Of a stretch of DNA of 64,000 nt, positions 38,601 through 46,739 are shown piece by piece. Source of the stretch: Methylobacterium terricola (GTDB lineage Bacteria; Pseudomonadota; Alphaproteobacteria; Rhizobiales; Beijerinckiaceae); the NCBI RefSeq assembly GCF_006151805.1, contig NZ_VDDA01000001.1, forward strand, positions 747,794 to 811,793. The letters are read 5' to 3'. The position numbers and the translations under genes were made by a program. The first letter of the stretch is position 1, and the number at the start of each line of letters is the position of its first letter. The notes beneath the pieces are model-generated. The model was not told where the DNA came from, searched no databases, and worked only from the letters and a program-made list of their open reading frames with translations.

Positions 38601-41600
38601 GTTGCGCGAGTCGAGGAGGCCGGCCAGCGCGTCGCCGCCGCTGCGGATGGTCGCGGCGAGCACGTCGATGCGCTCCTGGACCCTGCGGGCCAGGATATCG
38701 CCGGCGCCGGTCAGCTCGGCGAGCGCCCGCTGGCGGCCGTCGATCAGCCGCGCCAGGTTGCCGCCGCCCTGCTCGATCGTGCCGGCGATGGCGTCCTCGC
38801 GCTCGCGCAGCAGCGCCGCCAGGGCCTCGACGCGCTCGGTAAGGGTCTGGGCCAGCGCGCTCCGGTGCCCGTCGAGGGCGTCGCCGAGGCCGGCCTGGCG
38901 CTCGGAGAGGAGGCCGGACACCGCCTCGGCACTGCGCGATACGGCGTCGCCCAGGGTCGCGACGCGGGATTCGAGCAGGCCGGCGGCCTCCTCGCCCCGC
39001 GCCGCGATCAGGCCCGCCATCGCCTCGCCGCGCCGGTCGAGGCTGGTCTCGAGCGACCGGGTCCGGTCGGCGATCAGGCCGTCGAGGTCGCGCAGGGCCG
39101 CGTCGAGGCGGCCGGCCAGCCCCTGGCCCCCGGCCTCCGCCGCCCGGACGAAGCCGTCGGCGCGGGCATCGATGAGGCCGGCGATCGCCTGGGCCCGGGC
39201 CTCGACGGCCTCGGCGAAGGCGGCGCCGCGGTCCTCGACCAGGCGGTCGAGGGCGGCGAGGCGGTCGTCGAACAGCTCCGACAGGGCGCGGGTGCGGGCG
39301 TCCAGGGTGCCGGCCGCGCGGCCGACGCGCTCCTCCAGCGTGGCGCCGAGGTGGTCGCCGCCATCGGCGAGCACGCCGCGCAGGGTGCCGGTGTGCTCCT
39401 CCAGCGTGGCGCCGATGGCGCCGGTCCGGTCGTCGAGCAGGACGCGCAGGGTCGTGACCTGCTCGTCGAGCCGGTGCCCGAGGGCCCGCAGGCGCTCGGC
39501 GAACAGGCGCTCGACCCCCGCCTCGCGTTCGTCCAGCAGGGTGGCGAGGGCGGTGGAGCGGTCGCCCACCACCGTCTCGAGGCGGCCCGAACCCTCGGCC
39601 AGCACCCGGTCGGCCTCCTCGACCGTCGCCCGCAAGGCGCCGAGCACCGCGTCGCCGCGCTTGCCGATCAGGTCGGTGAGCGCCGTGCCGCCGCGGTCGA
39701 ACAGCCGCGCCAGCTCGGTCATGCGGCCGGCGAGCGTGCCGAACAGCGCGCGGCCGCGCTCGTCGATCTCCTCGGCGAAGGCCGCGATGCGCTCGTCGAC
39801 GAGGCGCGCCAGGGCCTCGCCGCGGCCGTCGAAGGCGGAGCGGATCGCGTCGGCCTGGACGGCGAGGCCGCGGCCGGCCTCGCCGCTATGGGTCTCCACG
39901 AAGGCGACCAGCTCGCGGGTGCGGGCCCCGAGCTCCTCGTCGAGGCCGCGGGTGCGGCTTTCGATCAGGCGCAGGGCCTCCTCGGCCTTGACGCCGAAGG
40001 TCTCGTCGACGATGCGGCCGCGCTCGTCGAGGGCCTGGGCCAGGCCGTCGAGGCGGGCGATGACCCGCTCGTCGAAGCGGGCGGCGCCGGCATCGAGGCT
40101 GCGGGTCAGATCCTCGGTGCGGCGGCCGAGCTCGTCGCCGATCTCGCCGACCCGGGCGGTGAGCGCGTCGCTCATCGCCTGGCTGCGGGCGGTGATGGCG
40201 CGGGCGAGCTCGTCGGCACGGCCGTCGAGGGCCTGGGCGACCTCGCGGCCGCCCTCGGCCATCACCCGGGCCATCTCGCCGGCCCGCACGATCAGGGCCT
40301 CGTTCAACGCCGTGGCGCGGGCGCCGATATGCTGGTCGACATGGGCCACCATGGTGCTGAAGGTGGCGCCGATCTCGGCGGTGCGCTTGGCCGAGCGGTC
40401 CTCCAGCGCGCCGAGCTGGGCCTCGACCGCCTCGCGGGCCTCGCGGGTGCGCTCGGCGATGGTCTCGGCGACGGCCCGGCCCTGGACCGTGATGAGGCGG
40501 TCCATCTCCTCGAGACGCCCGGAGACGGTCTCGGTGAGGTGGTGGGTGTCGCGGGAGATGCGGTCGGCCAGGATGTCGCCGCGGGCGATCGCGTCCTGGA
40601 GCGCCGCGAGGCGGTTCGTCACCACCTCGTCGATCGCGCGGCCACCGGTCTCGGCGGCGCCGGCCAGCGCCGTGCCGGTCTTCTCCAGGGCGTCGTTGAC
40701 CCGCGCGCCCTGGCTCGCCACCGCCACGACGATGTCGCGGCCGACCGCGGCGAGACGGGTATGGGTCTCGTCGGCATGGCGGCCGATCATGTCGGTGAGG
40801 GCGCGGCCATGGCCGTCGAACGCGGTCCCGACCTCGGCGAGACGGCTGTCGAGGGCACCGGTGGCACTCTCGGCGGCGAGGGCGAGGGCCGCGGAGACGT
40901 CCTCGGCCTGACGGGTCAGGTGCTCGACGGCGCCGCGCAGGGTGGCGTCGGTGGTCTCGGTGCGCTCGGCGACGAGGCGCCCGGCCTCGTCGGCGGCCTT
41001 GGCGAAGGCGGCGGCCGCCGCCAGGGTGCGGGCATCGAGGGTGCCGGTCGCGGCCTCGGCCGCCCGGCCGATCGCAAGGGCGGCCTCCTCGGCCCGGCCC
41101 GCCAGACCCACCACGGCGCCGTGCAGCGCCGCATCGGCCTCGCCGGCCCGCACCCCGATCACGCTCGCCGCCTCCTCCGCCACCCGGGCGAAGGACGATG
41201 CGGCCTCGGCCAGACGCGCCCGCAGCGCACCCGACGCCTCCTCGGCCCCCTGCCGGAACGCCTCGACGCTCTCGGCCGTGCGTGCCCCCACCGCACCCGT
41301 CGCCGTCTCGGCGGCCCGGCGCAGCACCTCGGCCGCCTCTTCCGCCCGCGCGCCGAACTCGCCGGTCGTCGCGGTGGTAGCCTGCCGCAGCAGCTCGGCA
41401 GCCGCCTGGCTGCGGGCGTCGAGCTCGGCGCCGGTGGTCTCCAGGGTGCGCCGGAAGATGTGCGCGACTTCGACGGTGCGGGTGCCCAGCGCCCCGGTCG
41501 CCTGCTCGGCGGCGCGGCGCATGATCTCGGCGGCCTCCGTCGAGCGGCCGTGGAGCGCGTCGCCGACCGTGTCGGCGGAGGCGGACAGGGCCGCGGCGGC

Positions 41601-44204
41601 GGCCTCGGCCCGCTCGGCGAGGCCGGCGAGCGCCGTGCGCAGCGACGCGTCGGCGGTCTCGGTGCGCTCGCCGATCAGGCGGCCGGCCTCCTCGGCCGCA
41701 GCCACGAAGGCGGCGGTCGCGGCGGCGCTGCGCCCGTCGAGGGCGCCGGTGGCGCTCTCGGCGGCGAGGGCGAGGGCCGCGGAGACGTCCTCGGCCTGAC
41801 GGGTGAGGTGCTCGACGGCGCCGCGCAGGGTGGCGTCGGTGGTCTCGGTGCGCTCGGCGACGAGACGGCCCGCCTCGTCGGCGGCCTTGGCGAAGGCGGC
41901 GGCCGCCGCCAGCGTGCGGGCGTCGAAATGGCCGGTCGCGGCTTCCGCGGCCGCGGCGATGGCGGAGGCGACCTCGGCCGCCCGCTCGGTCAGGCCGTCG
42001 ACGGTGCCGCGCAGGGTCGCGTCGGCGCTGGTCGCACGCTCCGCGACCAGACGGCCGGCCGCATCGGCGGCGCGGGCGAAGGCGGCGGCGGCCTCCTCGG
42101 TGTGGCTGCCGACATGGCCGGTCGCGGCCTCGGCCGCCTTGCGGAACTGCTCGGCCAGGGCGGCGGCGCGGGCATCGAGATCGGCGGCGATGTCGTCCGC
42201 CGTGCGGCGCAGCGCCTCGCCGGCGCCGGCGGTGCGGGCCTCGAAGCCGCCCTGCAGCGCCTCGGCGGCCAGCGCCAGGGCGGCCTGGGTCTCGCGGGTG
42301 CGGGTGTCGAGGCCGTCGATCAGGCCGAGGCTCTTCGTCTCGAAGGCGGCGGCGAGCCCGTCGAGGGCCTGGCCGATCCGGGCCTCGGCCTCGCCGGTGC
42401 GGGCAGCGACCAGCGCCGCGACCCGGTCGCCGGTCTGGTCGAGGCTGCGCTCCAGGCTGCCGCCATGGCCGACCAGCACCTCCTCGACGCGGCCGATCGT
42501 CTCCTCGAGGCGGGCGGTGAGGTCGGCGCCGCGCACGCCCAGCGCCTGCGCCGCGTCCTCGACCAGGGTCGAGAGGTCGTCGCGCACATGAGCCGCCTTC
42601 TCGCCGAAGGCCGTGATGACGCCGTCGCTGGCGCGGGACAGGCCGGACTCGGCCGCCGCCGCCCGGGCCTCGATGGCTGCCGCGACGCCGGTGCCGGCCT
42701 GCTCGATCTCCTCGCGCAACGCGATGCCGCGATCGGCGATGTGGGCCGCGATGGCGCTGCCGGAGGCGGCGAAGCGCTCGGTGATGCCGGCACCGGTCTC
42801 GGCGAAGCGCTCGGTGAGGTCGCTGCCGCGGGCGAGGAAGCGCTCCTCCAGCCCCTGGGCCGAGCGTTCGAAGGCATCGCGGACCTCGGCGCCCTCGCGG
42901 TTGAGGGCCTCGATCACGCCGGCGCCGGTCTCGGCGAGGGTGCGGGCGACCTCGCCGGCATTCTCGGCCAGCGTGCGGCTGAGGAGGCCGCCGGTGCGCT
43001 CGAACGCCTCCGTGACCTCGACCGCGCGGGTCTCCAGCGCCCGGCTCAGGGTGTCGCCGACGCTGCCGAGATCGGTCTTCACGCCCTCGCTGGTGGCGAC
43101 GAGGCGCTGCACCAGGTCGTCGCCGCGGCCGGCCACCGCCTCGACCACCCGGTCGCCGGTGGCGGCGAGCGCCGCGGTGACCGCCTCGCCACGATCGCCG
43201 ATCGCCGCCGTGATCGCGTCGCCGCGGGCGCCCAGCGCCGCGGTCACCCGCTCGCCGGCGCCGTCCACCGCGGTCACGATCCGCTCGGCCGCGGTGTCGA
43301 GCTCCTGGGTCAGGTTCTGGTGGGAGCCCTGGATCGCGCCGCGCACCCGCTCGGCATTGGCGACGATCGATTCGCGCTGCGCCACCAGCTCGTCGACGAG
43401 GGTGCGGATGCGGATCTCGTTGTCGGAATAGGCCCGCTCCAGGGTCGAGATCTCGCCGCGGACCAGGGTCTCCAGCTCGCCGGCGCGGGCGAGCGCCCGC
43501 TCGACGCCGTCGCCGACCGCCGCGACCTCGCGGCGGACCGCCTGCGACATGGTGAGAACGGCGTCGGTCGAGAAGCCCTCGGGCTCGGCGAGGCGGACCG
43601 CCACCTCGCCGACGGCGCGGGCGACGAGGCGCATCTCCTGGGCGCGCACCGCCAGCATCGCGGCGATGAAGAACAGCATCACGGGGGCGAGTACCGCCGC
43701 GGCGCCGACGGCCCCCTGCAGGCCGGTGACCCCGGCGGCGAAGCCGCGCAGGTCGCCGCCGGACTGGCTCCAGGCCAGGAGCGCGACGCCGGCGAGCCAG
43801 GCGAAGGCGGCGAGGGTGGCGACGAGATAAGGTCCGCGCGACGGCTCGACCCGCAGGGTCTGCTGCAGGCTGCCGACGCTGCGACGATCGTCGTTGGCGA
43901 CGAGGGACCGGTCGGGCGGCAGGAGGCCGCCCTCGCGGCGGCCGTCACGGGGGCCCGGCAGGGTGCTGCCGTCGAAGCCGGGCTCGCGGGCCGCGGGATT
44001 CCCCGAGGGACCGGCCAGGGGATCGGAATCGTGCACGTCGGGCAGGCGCGGCTCGACCCGGCTGGCATCGGCATGGAGGTCGGGCGAGGAGGCGTCGGGC
44101 GACCGGGATCCCTGCCCCCCTGCGGGGTGGTCCAGGTTCAGGGCCTGCTCAATCGCCGACAGCGCCGCTTCCGCCGGGTCCTTGAGCTTCTTTTCCGTCG
44201 CCAT
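35697..44204 (-). CDS. Giant coiled-coil membrane protein, probable GPR/RgsE-type polar growth scaffold
   Basis: A 2835-residue protein. Residues 125-147 and 161-187 are two membrane helices; nearly all that follows is helical with a repeated D-x-R-x3-hydrophobic-x3-hydrophobic unit. Over 37953-38319 eleven consecutive repeats are exactly 11 residues, as in apolipoproteins. Near the C-terminus is a proline/alanine linker with VAQAP repeats, then a conserved end domain of about 110 residues (IDSISSNIARMIEHG ... LFTRRLYTAEGQQTFDEIRRRY). This layout matches the growth pole ring protein of Agrobacterium (GPR; RgsE in Sinorhizobium), which is about 2100 residues. ATG 44204 gives MATEKKLKDP after a GAGGCG box. 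GPR identity is from layout; no gene name is certain. Confidence 0.75.
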   Translation of the reverse strand: MATEKKLKDPAEAALSAIEQALNLDHPAGGQGSRSPDASSPDLHADASRVEPRLPDVHDSDPLAGPSGNPAAREPGFDGSTLPGPRDGRREGGLLPPDRSLVANDDRRSVGSLQQTLRVEPSRGPYLVATLAAFAWLAGVALLAWSQSGGDLRGFAAGVTGLQGAVGAAAVLAPVMLFFIAAMLAVRAQEMRLVARAVGEVAVRLAEPEGFSTDAVLTMSQAVRREVAAVGDGVERALARAGELETLVRGEISTLERAYSDNEIRIRTLVDELVAQRESIVANAERVRGAIQGSHQNLTQELDTAAERIVTAVDGAGERVTAALGARGDAITAAIGDRGEAVTAALAATGDRVVEAVAGRGDDLVQRLVATSEGVKTDLGSVGDTLSRALETRAVEVTEAFERTGGLLSRTLAENAGEVARTLAETGAGVIEALNREGAEVRDAFERSAQGLEERFLARGSDLTERFAETGAGITERFAASGSAIAAHIADRGIALREEIEQAGTGVAAAIEARAAAAESGLSRASDGVITAFGEKAAHVRDDLSTLVEDAAQALGVRGADLTARLEETIGRVEEVLVGHGGSLERSLDQTGDRVAALVAARTGEAEARIGQALDGLAAAFETKSLGLIDGLDTRTRETQAALALAAEALQGGFEARTAGAGEALRRTADDIAADLDARAAALAEQFRKAAEAATGHVGSHTEEAAAAFARAADAAGRLVAERATSADATLRGTVDGLTERAAEVASAIAAAAEAATGHFDARTLAAAAAFAKAADEAGRLVAERTETTDATLRGAVEHLTRQAEDVSAALALAAESATGALDGRSAAATAAFVAAAEEAGRLIGERTETADASLRTALAGLAERAEAAAAALSASADTVGDALHGRSTEAAEIMRRAAEQATGALGTRTVEVAHIFRRTLETTGAELDARSQAAAELLRQATTATTGEFGARAEEAAEVLRRAAETATGAVGARTAESVEAFRQGAEEASGALRARLAEAASSFARVAEEAASVIGVRAGEADAALHGAVVGLAGRAEEAALAIGRAAEAATGTLDARTLAAAAAFAKAADEAGRLVAERTETTDATLRGAVEHLTRQAEDVSAALALAAESATGALDSRLAEVGTAFDGHGRALTDMIGRHADETHTRLAAVGRDIVVAVASQGARVNDALEKTGTALAGAAETGGRAIDEVVTNRLAALQDAIARGDILADRISRDTHHLTETVSGRLEEMDRLITVQGRAVAETIAERTREAREAVEAQLGALEDRSAKRTAEIGATFSTMVAHVDQHIGARATALNEALIVRAGEMARVMAEGGREVAQALDGRADELARAITARSQAMSDALTARVGEIGDELGRRTEDLTRSLDAGAARFDERVIARLDGLAQALDERGRIVDETFGVKAEEALRLIESRTRGLDEELGARTRELVAFVETHSGEAGRGLAVQADAIRSAFDGRGEALARLVDERIAAFAEEIDERGRALFGTLAGRMTELARLFDRGGTALTDLIGKRGDAVLGALRATVEEADRVLAEGSGRLETVVGDRSTALATLLDEREAGVERLFAERLRALGHRLDEQVTTLRVLLDDRTGAIGATLEEHTGTLRGVLADGGDHLGATLEERVGRAAGTLDARTRALSELFDDRLAALDRLVEDRGAAFAEAVEARAQAIAGLIDARADGFVRAAEAGGQGLAGRLDAALRDLDGLIADRTRSLETSLDRRGEAMAGLIAARGEEAAGLLESRVATLGDAVSRSAEAVSGLLSERQAGLGDALDGHRSALAQTLTERVEALAALLREREDAIAGTIEQGGGNLARLIDGRQRALAELTGAGDILARRVQERIDVLAATIRSGGDALAGLLDSRNSDLAETFDGRGAALAALLDARVAELSTALERSRAALDAVLGGQVEALGQRLDAGSTAVAERLRDSVQILDGTVEERAAAFGALVDGKAAELAALMQARTEALSGSVDERSAAFTARIDGRMRAFAALVAARGEALADAFDDRSDAYAALVDARTAALTAALDERVANLHGAMDERTAALAAAVDERSAQLSSGFDRRAAAFAALIDQRSSGLTRALAETARDLTQTIDGRGNELNRGLAERVETLRQIVDQRGGALGERLEATTASLQRTLDQRGGALVAALAASGETVQGLDRQVAQLRGLVEGPGSELVAVLAQRSEALERAVTEGMGGAVAALGERAETLAALSSEAAETLRRAADQGAARAVEALTRVNQRLSGELGGLIGRIEAASGALQDLIGKSGENLSAIEGGLSGRVQEIQAALAEIAAETGKASDRVAEQVDALQGAATGALRQAAGLAATLDARGKALTETARQHIGDLTQAAGALEGAEGRVNASLGDRQAEIDALLGSIDARSAALAAATEGVGARVEATLKTIEARTQALGREIETSARQAGSAVTEAFERLRSGTGQEGERAAESVRQAVAGASGEMREAFGDAAERFQGTVESMRGMATEIRRTLEEIRGDLQRGVVSIPQEAQDATGEMRRVVAEQIKALNELSALVQRSPRSVDVAQPRAAEAGRSAPAVPAPAAPRPLAPAPTPVAQARVAQAPVAQAPVAQAPVAQEPVAQVPAAQAPAAKPAAQGAKPAAQPATPAKSTAQTAEGSGLARPAQGQSRPAAPQAARPAAPAGANRPAGSGGWLSDLLTRASQEDEVEGPVTGQAKNGQGRSGQGKSGQAKAGQAGEPASDRAGAAAIDSISSNIARMIEHGAAVDLWERYRRGETNLFTRRLYTAEGQQTFDEIRRRYRAEPEFRRTVDHYVREFERLLGEVSRTDKDPRRANAYLTSESGKVYTMLAHASGRFEGA
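37953..38319 (-). repeat. 33-bp periodic repeat coding eleven 11-residue units
   Basis: Eleven consecutive 33-bp units encode hendecads such as DERTAALAAAV and DRRAAAFAALI in the giant protein. An 11-residue period (three helical turns) produces a nearly straight coiled coil or amphipathic surface helix. Confidence 0.85.
40861..41046 (-). repeat. Long internal direct repeat of the giant gene, copy 1
   Basis: About 180 bp that recurs almost identically 888 bp to the right (41749-41934). Both encode the same stretch containing AAAFAKAADEAGRLVAERTE and EHLTRQAEDVSAALALAAE. Because 888 is divisible by three, loss or gain of the intervening unit by recombination would keep the frame. Confidence 0.85.
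41749..41934 (-). repeat. Long internal direct repeat of the giant gene, copy 2
   Basis: Second copy of the repeat at 40861-41046, differing at a handful of positions, 296 codons away in the same frame. Confidence 0.85.
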
Positions 44205-44640
44205 CGAACGCCTCGTTACGCCGTGAACGCCGCCGGGCGACCCGCGAAGGCCGCCGCGCCGCATCATCCCCGAGATCCGCGAAACCCGCGCCGTGCCGCC
44301 AGCCGACGCGATCCTCAGCGGTTTACCACGGGAACCTTAGACGCAAGGAGTACCAGCCGGATACCCGGACGGTGCGAACCCTCCCAAAAAGCTTAAGGGA
44401 ATGGTTACCATGTGTCCGGAGTGGCACCGCGACCACCGCTATCTCGCGGCGGAATCTGAGGTTTGGCCGCCGGAGCGCACCACCGGCGCGGGCGCGATCG
44501 GGCTGTGGACAGGAGTCCACCGCCGGCACCGGAACCTTCCGCCCACAGCCGCCGCGACCCGGAACCTTGCATCGACGCACGTCCTGCGGAATCTGACCGC
44601 GGACCCGATCCCGCACCCCCACCATCCCGGAGACGCCGCG
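44205..44640. promoter_or_regulatory. 436-bp divergent control region between the giant gene and the HPt gene
   Basis: Both flanking genes start outward from this stretch, so both promoters lie here. It contains aagcttaagggaatggttacc around 44390-44410; atggttac is one base from atggttaa, the complement of the CtrA half-site taaccat, and would fit cell-cycle control of a polarity gene, but that is only a suggestion. In-frame upstream ATGs for the HPt gene exist (for example 44401) but their product has no HPt character. Confidence 0.35.
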
Positions 44641-44958
44641 GTGGAGCCGCTCCTCGACCGCGCCCACCTGGCGCACCAGACCTTCGGCGACGACGACCTG
44701 GCCCGCGAGGTGCTGGCCCTGTTCGCCGGGCAATGCGACCGGCTCGTCCCCGGATTGACCGATCCTGGCCTCGACGCGGCGGTGCGGGCCGATCTCGCCC
44801 ATACCCTCAAGGGCTCGGCGCTCGGCGTCGGCGCGACGCGCGTCGCGACGCTGGCGGGCCGGATCGAGAGCGCCTTGCGGGCCGGCGACGGCGCGGTCCT
44901 GCCCGACCTGGGGGCCGGGCTGGCGCGGGCGGTGCGCGAGACGCTCGCCCTGCTGTAG
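44641..44958 (+). CDS. HPt-domain phosphotransfer protein
   Basis: A 105-residue four-helix HPt protein. The phosphorylatable His lies in LAHTLKGSALGVGATRVATL (about residue 58 from the chosen start). The GTG at 44641 has GGAG eight bases upstream and gives a protein that is nearly all domain; the longer frame from 44401 adds 80 residues without recognisable fold. Such stand-alone HPt proteins shuttle phosphate between hybrid kinases and response regulators. Partners are not in the window. Confidence 0.82.
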   Translation: MEPLLDRAHLAHQTFGDDDLAREVLALFAGQCDRLVPGLTDPGLDAAVRADLAHTLKGSALGVGATRVATLAGRIESALRAGDGAVLPDLGAGLARAVRETLALL

Positions 44959-45097
44959 GATCGCCGCCGGAGCCATGCGACGGCCGGAGTGCCGCGCGAC
45001 GCACGGCGCGCTTGCATTCCGGGACGGCAGCCGCCAATCAGACCCCGCCGCGTCCACGTCCGATCCGCGGCCGCGCTCGAGGCTTCCGGAGTCCCAG

Positions 45098-45418
45098 ATG
45101 GTCCAGATCACCTACGTCGATGCCGCCGGCACGCCCCGCACCGTGAAGGGCGAGGTCGGCTCGACCGTGATGGAGACCGCGATCCGCAACAACGTGCCGG
45201 GCATCGACGCGGAATGCGGCGGCGCCTGCGCCTGCGCGACCTGCCACGTCTATGTCGGCGAGGAATGGGCGCAGGCGGTCGGCCCGGCCGAGCCGATGGA
45301 GCAGGACATGCTCGACTTCGCCTCGGACGTGCGGCCGAGTTCCCGCCTGTCGTGCCAGATCCGGTTGAAGCCCGAGCTCGACGGCCTCACGGTCGTCACC
45401 CCGGCCCGCCAGGGCTGA
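45098..45418 (+). CDS. [2Fe-2S] ferredoxin, adrenodoxin type
   Basis: A 106-residue ferredoxin with the four cluster cysteines in ECGGACACATCHVY (about residues 39-48) and a fourth in RLSCQI (about 86), the C-x5-C-x2-C...C spacing of vertebrate-type ferredoxins. It serves cytochromes P450 or Fe-S cluster assembly. ATG 45098 with GGAG six bases upstream is clear. No P450 or ferredoxin reductase gene lies beside it, so the partner is not known. Confidence 0.92.
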   Translation: MVQITYVDAAGTPRTVKGEVGSTVMETAIRNNVPGIDAECGGACACATCHVYVGEEWAQAVGPAEPMEQDMLDFASDVRPSSRLSCQIRLKPELDGLTVVTPARQG

Positions 45419-45627
45419 GGCGCCGCGGGTGCCATTCCCTAGAGGAATCGGTGCCCCGCCGGTCGCATCGCATCCCGGCCGCCCCTGCCAGCAAGATCTG
45501 ACAAGTGCCAGGGTCGAACAGGTAAGATGTTCGGCAGATGGCCTAGACCGTGGCGAGGTGAGATTTCTTAAGCAAGCGCCTCGATAATGGAGTCGTGTCC
45601 GGGCCTGACCGGACCAAGGAGGCGCGT

Positions 45628-46719
45628 TTGACCCACCAGGCCCTCAAGATGAGCGACGACCGGGCGGGCGCCGGTTGCGGCTTGTCGGACATCGCCGACG
45701 CGGCGACGACCCTGCGCCGGGTCGCCCAGGACAAGACCCAGCGCATCCGCCGGATCACCCATCAGGTGAAGATGCTGGCCCTTAACGCCCGCATCGAGAG
45801 CAGCCGGGTCGGCGAGCAGGGGCGCGGTTTCACGGTGGTGGCGAACGAGGTCGGCGCCGTCGGCGAGGCGATCGCCGGGCTCGCCCGGGAACTCGAGGCC
45901 GATGTCGACGGCCGCATCGTCGGGTTGCAGGAGCAGGTCTCCCGTCTGGTGACCCAGGCGCAGGGCGAGCGCCTGATCGACCTCGCGCTCAACGCGGTGG
46001 AGTTGATCGACCGCAATCTCTACGAGCGCACCTGCGACGTGCGCTGGTGGGCGACCGACGCGGCGGTGGTGGCCTGCGCGGCGGAGCCGGACGTAGGGTC
46101 GGCGGCTTTCGCCGAGAAGCGCCTCGGCGTGATCCTTTCGGCCTACACGGTCTATCTCGATCTCTGGCTGTGCGACCTCGAGGGGCGGGTGATCGCCACC
46201 GGCCGGCCCGACCGCTTCCCCGGCCTGCGCGGGCAGAGCGTGGCCCAGGAGCCGTGGTTCCGCGAGGCCGCCGCCCTCGCCTCGGGCGACGCCTACAGCG
46301 CCGCCGATATCCGGGCGGAACCGCGCCTCGGCGGCGCCCAGGTGGCGACCTATTGCGCCAGCGTGCGCGAGGGGGGCGAGGCCTCCGGCCGCCCCCTCGG
46401 CGTGCTGGCGATCCACTTCGACTGGCAGCCGCAGGCGCGGGCGATCGTGCAGGGCGTGCGGGTCGCGCCGGAGGACCGCGCGCGCACGCGCGTCCTTCTC
46501 GTCGATGCCGCCCATCGGGTGATCGCGGCCAGCGACGGCGCCGGCCTCCTGACCGAGCGCCTGCGCCTCGACCTCGCCGACCCGGTCAGTGGCGTCGTCC
46601 CGACCCGGGGTGCCCAGGGGCCCGCCGCCAAGGGCCTCGTCGCCTATCACCGCACCCCCGGCTACGAAACCTACCAGGGTCTCGGCTGGTACGGGGTGAT
46701 CGTGCAGGGGGCCGGCTGA
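45628..46719 (+). CDS. Soluble protein with MCP signalling tip followed by a Cache-like domain
   Basis: A 363-residue protein. The N-terminal third contains an MCP hairpin tip (VKMLALNARIESSRVGEQGRGFTVVANEVG), normally at the end of a long cytoplasmic coiled coil. It is followed by a Cache-type sensor domain (VYLDLWLCDLEGRVIATGRPDRFPG, EPWFREAAAL, VATYCASVREGG) with no membrane helix. In ordinary receptors the sensor precedes the signalling tip. The TTG at 45628 is chosen over GTG 45595 and ATG 45649 because a perfect AAGGAGG lies five bases upstream. Probably cytoplasmic. Signalling to CheA is possible but unproven; methylation helices are lacking. Confidence 0.82.
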   Translation: MTHQALKMSDDRAGAGCGLSDIADAATTLRRVAQDKTQRIRRITHQVKMLALNARIESSRVGEQGRGFTVVANEVGAVGEAIAGLARELEADVDGRIVGLQEQVSRLVTQAQGERLIDLALNAVELIDRNLYERTCDVRWWATDAAVVACAAEPDVGSAAFAEKRLGVILSAYTVYLDLWLCDLEGRVIATGRPDRFPGLRGQSVAQEPWFREAAALASGDAYSAADIRAEPRLGGAQVATYCASVREGGEASGRPLGVLAIHFDWQPQARAIVQGVRVAPEDRARTRVLLVDAAHRVIAASDGAGLLTERLRLDLADPVSGVVPTRGAQGPAAKGLVAYHRTPGYETYQGLGWYGVIVQGAG

Positions 46720-46739
46720 CGCCAGGGTGGGGGAGACTT

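Noticed and set aside
35724-44396. An open frame of 2890 codons on the plus strand across the giant gene
   Set aside because: It is antisense to a gene with clear membrane helices, hendecad repeats and a conserved C-terminal domain. GC-rich repetitive DNA lacks stop codons on the opposite strand, and its product has no recognisable domain or signal.
44401-44640. N-terminal extension of the HPt protein from ATG 44401
   Set aside because: The added 80 residues show no domain, while the GTG at 44641 has a ribosome-binding site and begins right at the HPt fold.
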